From CAZAKZ01 sp964485695 (GTDB lineage: Bacteria > Planctomycetota > JAFGQW01): 64,000 bases of DNA. The translations under genes were made by a program, and so were the position numbers. The notes under the pieces are model-generated. The model worked only from the letters and a program-made list of their open reading frames with translations, had not been told where the DNA came from and made no database searches. This document shows positions 44,072 to 51,450 of the stretch, in pieces. The DNA lies in NCBI GenBank assembly GCA_964485695.1, contig CAZAKZ010000008.1, positions 1-64,000 of the forward strand, read 5' to 3'. Position 1 is the first letter of the stretch. The number at the start of each line of letters is the position of its first letter.

Positions 44072-46763
44072 GGACGGGCTCCAATCGTCGGAGTTCGGAC
44101 TCCTCGCTCTTCGGGTGATCTTTCGGGATCGCCTCTTCCAGGATCCTCCCCAGACCCTCGGGATCGAACCGGCCATAGACCGCCAGGACCTCCGCCACCT
44201 GGCGCTCCACGTGGAAGTGCGCCTTTACCCGCCGCCGGCCGGCGTCTCCCATGTTTCGTCGTTCCCGGGCCGGCATCTTGACCAGCCGGGTGAGGGCCCG
44301 GCCCAGAGCGTGGGCATCACCGGGCGGCACCAGGAATCCGGTGACGCCGTCCTCCACGATCTCGGGCGTGCCGCACACGGACGTGGCCACCACGGGCAGT
44401 CCCGCGGCCATGGCTTCGGCCACCACCAGAGGGAGCCCCTCGTAGTGCGAGGGCAGCACGAAGGCGTCCGCGGCCGAGAGCACGCGCTGCACGTCCTCCT
44501 GCCACCCCAGGAACTGGACAGGAAGGCCGAGGCGCTCGGTCCGGGCCCGGAGCTCGCCTTCCAGCGGCCCTTCGCCCACCACCAGGACCTGGGGCGGAGC
44601 TTCCATGCCGTCCAGGGCCTCGAGGAGCACGTCCACGCCCTTGACCCGGGTCAGTCGGCCGAGGAACACCGCCGTGAACGCAGTCTTGGGGATGTCCAGA
44701 CGCCTGCGGTAGGCCCGGCCGAGGTCATTGTCCCGGGCAAAGGCATCCGGTTCGATACCGTTTCGAACCGTCTGTACGCGGTCCGGAGGAAGTCCGTAGG
44801 TCTCGACCAGTTCGGCCCCGAGGTCCCCGGCCACGGTGAGAATGTGATCGGGAACGGGCAGGGAGAACCGGCGCCGGATGTGCTTGGGAGAACCCCATGC
44901 CGGCCGGTCCTTTCGGCTCAGGTGCACGGTGGTCAGGAGGGGACCCCGGCCCGCCGCGGCCGCGAGGTGGAGGCCCGGGGCCTGGTCGTCCAAGCTGTTC
45001 AGGTGGAAGTGGACCGGGCCGCGCGTTTGTCTGAGCGCCCGGAAGGTGCGCCACATGCCCGGCAGGTCCCAGGGCGCGGCCACGCCTGCACGGACCACGG
45101 CTGCGGCACCGGTCGCCTCCAGGCGCCGGACCCAGGCGTCCACGGCCGGGTCTTCCGGACACACCAGATGGAAGGGAACTCCGGCCCGGCTCAACCCCCG
45201 GGCCAGGTCCTCCACGTGGCGCTCCACACCGCCCATGCTCCGGGAGTTGGTCACCAGGGTGACGGGCGCACCGGGCTCAAGCGGAATCCGCCCGACCACG
45301 GGCCAACCGCGGAAGAGACCATCCCGCAGCAAGGTCTCGGCCGGGGTGCCCCGGATCCGGTGCACCAGGCAGTGCAGGCCGTAGACCAGAACCAGGGCCG
45401 CGAGGCCCGCCCGGAACACCGTCGAGGGGCCGAGGAGGAGGTCCCCCAGGTAGACGGCGACCCAGAACAGGGCCAGGGTGCTCAGTCCCCGGATCAGGGT
45501 ACCCGCCACGCCGCCCGCGCCGGTGCCGAGGGCGCGTCGGGCCAGGAAGAAGGCGGCCAGGGTCGCGGGCAGGGCCGCGCCCACGTGGGCCCAGGCCGCG
45601 CCCATCACTCCGAAGGATTTAAGCACCAGGGTCATGGCCAGGACCTCGACGGTGAGCTTGACGGCGTTGAGTCCCAGCACCCACCCGGACTTTTCGCACA
45701 CCAGGAGGATGCGGGTGGAAGGACCGGCCGCGGTGCGGAGAAAGACCTGCAGGGCCAGAATCTCCACGATCGGGGCCGCGTCCATGAACTTCCCCCGGCT
45801 GAGGCACCAGGCGATCCAGTCCGAGCCCACCATGAGGGCCAGGGACGCGGGCACGGCCAGGGCGAGGGTGACGGCCACGGCCTGGTGGTAGAGCCGGCCC
45901 ACGGCTTCCCGGCCCCGAGCCCGGGCCTCGGCCAGGACGGGGTGGAACGCCTGGGAAATCACGGCCAGACCGTCCACAGCGGTCTCGGCGAGGGTCAGGG
46001 CGAATCGGTAGAGGCCGGCGGCGGGAACGGACAGCAAGGCACCCACCAGGGGGGCGCCCACGTTGGCGTAGACACGATACAGGCACTGGGACAGGGTCAG
46101 CGGGAGGCAGAATCGCACAAAGCGCTTCAACGGTAGGGGCGAGGCAGGACCGCCCGAGAGCACCTCTTTCCAGGTCCGTATCCGTCCGAGGCAGATGCCC
46201 AGGGTGGGCAGGGAGAACAGGGCGAGGAGCAGGAAGTAGGTGCACTGCGTCCCGCCCAGGCACCAGACCACGGCGGCGGCCGCCACGCCGGCGCCGTGTT
46301 CCAGGGCGCGAAGGCCGAGGAGCGACCGGTACCAGCGCAGACCCACCATGAGGTCCGCGTCCACGGGTCCACGGACCACGGGCAGGAGGTTCCAGACAGC
46401 CAGGCCGAGGAAGGCGTCCGCCAGGGCCGGATTCCCGCAGCTCAGTGCCTCCCGGGCTCCCACCAGTACGGCCGAGGACGCCAGGGCCACCCCCGCGTTC
46501 ACACCATACGCCACCAGGCTGATACTCCGGGCGTGTCGGCCTGCACCCTCGCCCCGGAGCAGGGGAAGGAAGGTCTGGAGACCGGCGGCCGTGTTCAGGT
46601 CGATGATCTTGATGAGACCCAGGACGCCCATGGCAATGCCCAGGACACCGTATCCCTCCATGCCGAAGTACATGCAGAGCAGGGCGTGGGTGATCAGGCC
46701 GCCCCCGGCCCTGAGGACCCGCACTGCGGTGAGGTGGCGCATGCCGCTGATCAACGGAGTCAT
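44049..46763 (-). CDS. fusion of Wzx/MATE-like polysaccharide flippase and GT4 glycosyltransferase
   Basis: 904 residues. The first about 470 form a 12-14 helix membrane domain of the polysaccharide-exporter type, with an N-terminal gate helix, NTAAGLQTFLPLLRGEG and repeated pairs of helices. From about residue 500 a complete cytoplasmic GT-B glycosyltransferase begins (VTLVTNSRSMGGVERHVEDLA). Its donor site follows (FLGRLTRVKGVDVLLEAL; SHYEGLPLVVAEAMAAGLPVV; DGVTGFLVPPGD). Neither half is truncated. The ATG overlaps the GT2 stop by 4 bases. Fusion would place sugar addition next to lipid-linked glycan flipping. Confidence 0.9.
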   Translation of the reverse strand: MTPLISGMRHLTAVRVLRAGGGLITHALLCMYFGMEGYGVLGIAMGVLGLIKIIDLNTAAGLQTFLPLLRGEGAGRHARSISLVAYGVNAGVALASSAVLVGAREALSCGNPALADAFLGLAVWNLLPVVRGPVDADLMVGLRWYRSLLGLRALEHGAGVAAAAVVWCLGGTQCTYFLLLALFSLPTLGICLGRIRTWKEVLSGGPASPLPLKRFVRFCLPLTLSQCLYRVYANVGAPLVGALLSVPAAGLYRFALTLAETAVDGLAVISQAFHPVLAEARARGREAVGRLYHQAVAVTLALAVPASLALMVGSDWIAWCLSRGKFMDAAPIVEILALQVFLRTAAGPSTRILLVCEKSGWVLGLNAVKLTVEVLAMTLVLKSFGVMGAAWAHVGAALPATLAAFFLARRALGTGAGGVAGTLIRGLSTLALFWVAVYLGDLLLGPSTVFRAGLAALVLVYGLHCLVHRIRGTPAETLLRDGLFRGWPVVGRIPLEPGAPVTLVTNSRSMGGVERHVEDLARGLSRAGVPFHLVCPEDPAVDAWVRRLEATGAAAVVRAGVAAPWDLPGMWRTFRALRQTRGPVHFHLNSLDDQAPGLHLAAAAGRGPLLTTVHLSRKDRPAWGSPKHIRRRFSLPVPDHILTVAGDLGAELVETYGLPPDRVQTVRNGIEPDAFARDNDLGRAYRRRLDIPKTAFTAVFLGRLTRVKGVDVLLEALDGMEAPPQVLVVGEGPLEGELRARTERLGLPVQFLGWQEDVQRVLSAADAFVLPSHYEGLPLVVAEAMAAGLPVVATSVCGTPEIVEDGVTGFLVPPGDAHALGRALTRLVKMPARERRNMGDAGRRRVKAHFHVERQVAEVLAVYGRFDPEGLGRILEEAIPKDHPKSEESELRRLEPVRDPSCVH

Positions 46764-47632
46764 GGCGTCCCCCGCGTCGCGTCGCGGCAACCGTGCCAGG
46801 TCCCCAGCACCTTGGCCAGGCGGAATCCGGGGGCCCGCAGGAACCAGGCCGGATGTTCCCGGGCCTTCAGAAGGCGGATCCAGTCCCGGGCGAGTCCCCA
46901 GACCAGTGCCGGGGGCACAACCCACCAGTGGGCCAGTGCGGACCGAAGCTCGAGGCGGGCCACACTCTCGCGCACCTCGTGGCGCTGACGCAGGAAGCGC
47001 TCGCGGAAGGACTCGTCGTGGGAGTGGAGCACAGCGGCCCGGGATTCGTAGGCCACTGTCCACCCCGCCTCACACACGGCCTTGGCCCAGATCCGATCCT
47101 CGGCGTAGGTCATGGATTCGTCGAAAGGAATCTTGAGCGCCAGATCGCGGCGAACCGCAGCATTGGCGTTGGAAAATTCCGGCGACCGGGACCCGATCCG
47201 GGCCTCGGGCCCGAAGGCTTTCTCGATCTCCCTGCGCTCCAGGGGATTGCACCCCGGATGGGGAACCTGTCGGCCGAACACGGCCCCCACCTCGGGGCTC
47301 TGGAAGGGCGCGACCAGAGCCTCGAGCCAGTGGGGGGAGTCGGGCAAGGCGTGGGCCGACAGGAACACGATCAGGGGGGCCGCGGCCTCGCGGATGCCGA
47401 GGTTCAGGGCGTAGCCGTACGAGAAGGATTCGGGGGGGATGTGGATGAGGCGGGCTCCGTGGCGCCGGGCAATGTCCACGGTGCCGTCCTTGGAACCGGA
47501 GTCCACGAAGACCACCTCCACGCCTTGCAGGGTCTGATCGTGGACGGCGTCGAGGACGTGGCCCACGTGTTCGGCCTCGTCTAGCGCCCGGATGACGATG
47601 GATACCTGGAGTCCGGCCGGTGTGGAGTTCAC
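46760..47632 (-). CDS. GT2-family glycosyltransferase
   Basis: 290 residues. GT-A fold: VSIVIRALDEAEHVGHVLDAV, FVDSGSKDGTVDIARRHGA (first Asp pair), SPEFSNANAAVRRDL and EDRIWAKAVCEAG (the ED acid-base). The C-terminal amphipathic region may hold the membrane. The GTG at 47632 is chosen because AGGACAGG precedes it and it begins at the conserved strand; the frame runs further upstream without a good start. It is the first gene of the five-gene operon. Confidence 0.9.
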   Translation of the reverse strand: MNSTPAGLQVSIVIRALDEAEHVGHVLDAVHDQTLQGVEVVFVDSGSKDGTVDIARRHGARLIHIPPESFSYGYALNLGIREAAAPLIVFLSAHALPDSPHWLEALVAPFQSPEVGAVFGRQVPHPGCNPLERREIEKAFGPEARIGSRSPEFSNANAAVRRDLALKIPFDESMTYAEDRIWAKAVCEAGWTVAYESRAAVLHSHDESFRERFLRQRHEVRESVARLELRSALAHWWVVPPALVWGLARDWIRLLKAREHPAWFLRAPGFRLAKVLGTWHGCRDATRGTP

Positions 47633-47893
47633 TGCCTGTCCTGTCCGACAGCCTGTCCTGGGGTCGCTCCGAGGAGCCCGATGGTTCCAAACCCAGGGAG
47701 CGGACCGCCTTGAGGTCGAAAAGACCTCTACCCTCCTTCGGCCAGGTAGGGCTGGAAACTCAAGGCCGCCAGAAAATTGGAAAAATTCCAACCGGCCTCC
47801 AATTCTGCGGCGCATCCGGCCGATGGGTATCGTGGCACAGGCGCATCTCCAGGTCAGTCCTGGAGTTCAGGCACAAGCTGAAAAGGACTCAGG

Positions 47894-49807
47894 ATGAGAG
47901 AGACCCTCGCGGAATCGGACCGGCCCGGAAAGATCCCGGTCAAGGTCCTGGTGCTGCTCCTGGTGGTGCTGCCGGCCGTCCTCTACGCCCCCTCTCTCTT
48001 TGCCCCCTTCCACTACGACGACCTGCACTCGGTCCAGCGCAATCCCCACCTGAATCTGGGCCACGCCCTGGCGTTCTTTCACGATCCGGGACTGTTCGAT
48101 GAGAATCCCCGGACCCGCATGTACCGACCGGTCCTGCTGCTCACCTATGCCGTGGATGACCTCTTCTGGGGCAGAAGGGCGCTTGGATTTCACCTGACCA
48201 ATCTCCTGCTCCACCTCGGGGTGGGCCTCGTCCTGTACGGGCTCCTCGGGGCGCTGCTCAAGGCCCGATGGGGGCCGGTGTCGCCGTGGTGGTCCTGCCT
48301 GGGTGTTCTCGCCTTCCTGGTGCATCCCCTGGCCACCGAGGGGGTGGTCTACGTGAGCTGCCGCTCGAGCCAGCTCGCCGCCCTCGGGGTCCTCGGCGCC
48401 CTGCTGGGGTACGTCCGGGCAAGGCAGTGCCGGGATCGGGGGCGACGCATTGCCTGGTACGGATTGGCCTGGTTCCTGGCTGCCGTGGCCCTGGGGAGCA
48501 AGGCCATAGCCGTGACCCTGCCGGCAGCCCTGATCCTGGTGGAGGTGTGGGTCCTCCAGCCGCGGCCCTTCCGCATCCGGAAGCCGGGCCGGGTCGTGGT
48601 GGCCCTGCTTCCCTTCGTCCTCCTGGCCGGCGGGTATTTCCTGGTTCGCCAGGAGGTCATGGGATCCACGGGCGTGAACCTGACCGCGCACCGGTTCTAC
48701 GCCGCCGGCCACGAACTCACCGGCGGCCGGAGTGTCCAGTCCAACCTCTTCACCCAGGCGGCCGTGTTCTGGCACTACCTGGCGCTGGTTGCGTGGCCCG
48801 TGCACCTGAACATCGCGCACCACGTGCCCGTGGCGCATCATCTGACCGAGACCCGGGTCTGGGTTTCGATCCTCGGTCTGGCGCTCTACCTGGGGGCGGC
48901 GCTCGGGCTCCTCTGGAAGCGGCCCTTCCTCGCCCTGGCCCTGGTCTGGCTGCCTCTGACCCTGAGTCCCACGAGTTCCATCATTCCGCTGAACGTGGTG
49001 ATGAGCGAGCATCGACTGTATTTTCCCCTCACTCTGTTCCTGGCCGGGGTCGTGACGGTCGGGGTCCGTCTGAGCACCTTGCGGGAGGGACGCCTCCCGA
49101 CTTGGGTTCTCGCCCTGGTCGTGGCGGTTCTCGGTCTCTGGTCGGTCCGGGCCGCGTGGCGTCAGTTCGACTACCTGGAAGCCCATTGCCTCTGGGGCAA
49201 GGCCGTGGCGCTGGCCCCCGATAACTTCCGGGCGCGGAACTACTTCGGGAACGCCCTGGTGGCCCGCGGGGATCTCCAGGGTGCCCGGGAACAGTATCGC
49301 GCTGCCCATGCCCTCTATCCCGGTCACGTGGACACGCGAATCAACCTGGGAGAGGTGAACCTCCGGCTGGCGGACGCCGGCAAGGACCCGGAGGCGGGGC
49401 CCGCGGCGGAGCGGCTGTTCCGGGGCGTCATCGAGGAGGAGCCGCGTCACGTCCTGGCCCGTCTCAAGCTGGGTCGGCTGCTCTGGCTCCGGGGCAAGGC
49501 CTCGGGCACGCGGTCGGAGGACTTCGCGGCGGCGGAGAACGAGTTCCGGACGGTCCTGGACATGGCCCGGAACACCCGGTTCCGGGAGGTACGGATCTGG
49601 GCGTGGACCCGTCTGGCTGACCTCCACGAAACCCTGGGCAACCTGGAAGAGGCCGCCCGTGACCTGAAGTCGATCCTCCGGGAAGCGCCCGAACGCCTGG
49701 CCGTACACCAGCGCCTGGCCGCCCTGTACGAGAAGATGGGGCGGCCGGACCGGGCCCGCCGACACCGCCTGTTCCTTCCAGGGACCGGCATGTCGCTGCG
49801 TCCCTGA
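47894..49807 (+). CDS. polytopic PMT/TMTC-like protein with C-terminal TPRs
   Basis: 637 residues. About 10-11 membrane helices over residues 17-410 begin with a lumenal loop carrying FHYDDLHSVQRNP, the acidic pair expected of GT-C mannosyltransferases. TPR-type repeats follow (about 430-637: ARNYFGNALVARGDLQGAREQYRAAH). This is the TMTC/DUF1736-like plan. It would transfer a sugar from a lipid-phosphate donor on the outer face of the membrane. It diverges from the GT2 operon across 261 bases. Confidence 0.88.
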   Translation: MRETLAESDRPGKIPVKVLVLLLVVLPAVLYAPSLFAPFHYDDLHSVQRNPHLNLGHALAFFHDPGLFDENPRTRMYRPVLLLTYAVDDLFWGRRALGFHLTNLLLHLGVGLVLYGLLGALLKARWGPVSPWWSCLGVLAFLVHPLATEGVVYVSCRSSQLAALGVLGALLGYVRARQCRDRGRRIAWYGLAWFLAAVALGSKAIAVTLPAALILVEVWVLQPRPFRIRKPGRVVVALLPFVLLAGGYFLVRQEVMGSTGVNLTAHRFYAAGHELTGGRSVQSNLFTQAAVFWHYLALVAWPVHLNIAHHVPVAHHLTETRVWVSILGLALYLGAALGLLWKRPFLALALVWLPLTLSPTSSIIPLNVVMSEHRLYFPLTLFLAGVVTVGVRLSTLREGRLPTWVLALVVAVLGLWSVRAAWRQFDYLEAHCLWGKAVALAPDNFRARNYFGNALVARGDLQGAREQYRAAHALYPGHVDTRINLGEVNLRLADAGKDPEAGPAAERLFRGVIEEEPRHVLARLKLGRLLWLRGKASGTRSEDFAAAENEFRTVLDMARNTRFREVRIWAWTRLADLHETLGNLEEAARDLKSILREAPERLAVHQRLAALYEKMGRPDRARRHRLFLPGTGMSLRP

Positions 49808-49819
49808 AGTTCTCTCCAA

Positions 49820-49849
49820 TTGACAGCGGGGGTCAGGTTCTGATACCAT
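49820..49849 (+). promoter_or_regulatory. putative sigma-70 promoter
   Basis: TTGACA (49820-49825), an 18-base spacer, then TACCAT (49844-49849) preceded by TGA as an extended -10. It would drive the secreted protein gene at 49992 with a leader of about 135 bases. Confidence 0.5.
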
Positions 49850-49991
49850 TATTGATCTGTGGGTGAGAAGTGAGTCCCACCCGGACGATGCACTCCAATA
49901 GCGATGACAAAGCGGAAGATTTTCCTATCCCTCCTCGCCCGGGTCCAGCTGATTTCCGGACGCCCCGGCGGGAAAAACGGAGGCGAGAACC

Positions 49992-51395
49992 ATGAGAGTC
50001 CTGATTCCCCTTGCGCTGGTCTGGTGTCTACTGGTCGGTGCGGCCTCTGCGCAGTACCACGATCCGGTCTACGTCATGGGCGGCTACATGACAACCAGCA
50101 CCCTCTATGGCACTGGATTCTGGCTGGGTGACGCCAAGGTGCCGTCCTACACCAAGCTGGTTTCCCCCAGTTATTCCAGCTCGAGCGTCAAGATGGACGC
50201 CGACAACCGACGCATCCTCTTCACGGTCCGGGGCAGCATCTCCACCGCATATCCCGGCACGGTCAAGAGCGGCATCTTCCGCTACGACCCCGCCCTGAAG
50301 ACCCTCACCACGGTCCAGGCCAATACCATGACGCTCTACAACCCGTATCACATCCACGTCACCCAGGACGGCGACTACGTGTTCGGGTGTCAAGAGATGA
50401 CCACCGTGTCACCGCGGGTCTACAACTTCAACCTCCTGAGGCTATCGGCCGGGGGAACCCTGTCCACCCTGCTCACCTCCACCAAGCTGGGCGGGACGAC
50501 CAGCTTCAACGGCTACATCTCGCGGAACATGGATACCGGGAACTTCCTGGTCAGCGTGAGCATGCCCCGGATCTCGCCCACCTTGAAGATGAGCGGAGGC
50601 CTCATCCTGGACGTGGCCGCCGACGGCTCCTTCACCACCTTCAGCACGGGCGGCAACAACGGCTGGGTGGGCAACTACAACATGCCCCAGGACCACGATA
50701 CCGGCTGGATCGAGGGCCAGTATTCAAACACCCTCTACCGCATCAAACCCGGCACCACACCCCGCAACACGCTCTGGCACCTGGGTCGGCCGGGGGGGCA
50801 CAATTTGCAGTACACCTGCGAGTTCGACCTGCAGTCGGCCCCGAGCAAGCGGTGGGTCTCCACGGGCTACTACTACGGAAACATCGGCGGCCAGCTCTAC
50901 TACGCTCCGGTCACCTACTACATCGATCACAAGACCTGGGCCGTCACCTACGTGAACCTGGACCCGCACAAGGCCACGGCGGGGTGGCGGAACTACTCCT
51001 ACGCCTTCACCTTCTACCGCGGCCGGCACCTCCAGACCATCAAGAAGGGGCCGGGCCTCTGGGACATCCTCATCAACTGCCCGAACCATCCGGGGAAGAA
51101 CTACCTGCTCCTCATGAGCGCCGCGGGGTACAGGCCGGGCCTCCTGCTGCCGGACGGCCGGAGATTGCACCTGAACCACGACACCTTCTTCACCCTGTCC
51201 CTGGGCAATCTCCTGAAGCCCTACTTCGATGCCGGGCCCCTCGTGCTGGACGCCTCGGGCAAGGCCCAGGGCGCCCTCAACGTGTCGGCGCTACCCCTGC
51301 TGAACATGCCTGTCTGGATCGCCCTGGCTGTCATGGATCCCGCAGCGCCCCTCGGCATCGCGTATCTCCCCGACACCTACGTGATGCGGCTGTAG
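49992..51395 (+). CDS. secreted beta-propeller-like protein with shared C-terminal domain
   Basis: 467 residues. A signal peptide (MRVLIPLALVWCLLVGAASAQ) closely resembles that of the protein at 38131. The mature part is Tyr- and Gly-rich beta repeat (IFRYDPALKTLTTVQANTM; NFNLLRLSAGGTLSTLLTS; NTLYRIKPGTTPRNTLWHLG). The C-terminal 120 residues are the shared domain: PGKNYLLLMSAAGYRPGLLL, LHLNHDTFFTLSLG, LVLDASGKAQGAL. AGGCGAG precedes ATG 49992. A terminator follows. Confidence 0.9.
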   Translation: MRVLIPLALVWCLLVGAASAQYHDPVYVMGGYMTTSTLYGTGFWLGDAKVPSYTKLVSPSYSSSSVKMDADNRRILFTVRGSISTAYPGTVKSGIFRYDPALKTLTTVQANTMTLYNPYHIHVTQDGDYVFGCQEMTTVSPRVYNFNLLRLSAGGTLSTLLTSTKLGGTTSFNGYISRNMDTGNFLVSVSMPRISPTLKMSGGLILDVAADGSFTTFSTGGNNGWVGNYNMPQDHDTGWIEGQYSNTLYRIKPGTTPRNTLWHLGRPGGHNLQYTCEFDLQSAPSKRWVSTGYYYGNIGGQLYYAPVTYYIDHKTWAVTYVNLDPHKATAGWRNYSYAFTFYRGRHLQTIKKGPGLWDILINCPNHPGKNYLLLMSAAGYRPGLLLPDGRRLHLNHDTFFTLSLGNLLKPYFDAGPLVLDASGKAQGALNVSALPLLNMPVWIALAVMDPAAPLGIAYLPDTYVMRL

Positions 51396-51417
51396 TGCTC
51401 GTACCTGGATAACCCAA

Positions 51418-51450
51418 GAGCTCCCGTCCTACCGGCGGGAGTTCTTTTTT
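51418..51450 (+). terminator. rho-independent terminator
   Basis: GAGCTCCCG (51418-51426) pairs with CGGGAGTTC (51436-51444), with one G-U pair and a 9-base loop, and is followed by six Ts. It overlaps the last codons of the convergent gene at 51429. Confidence 0.85.
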
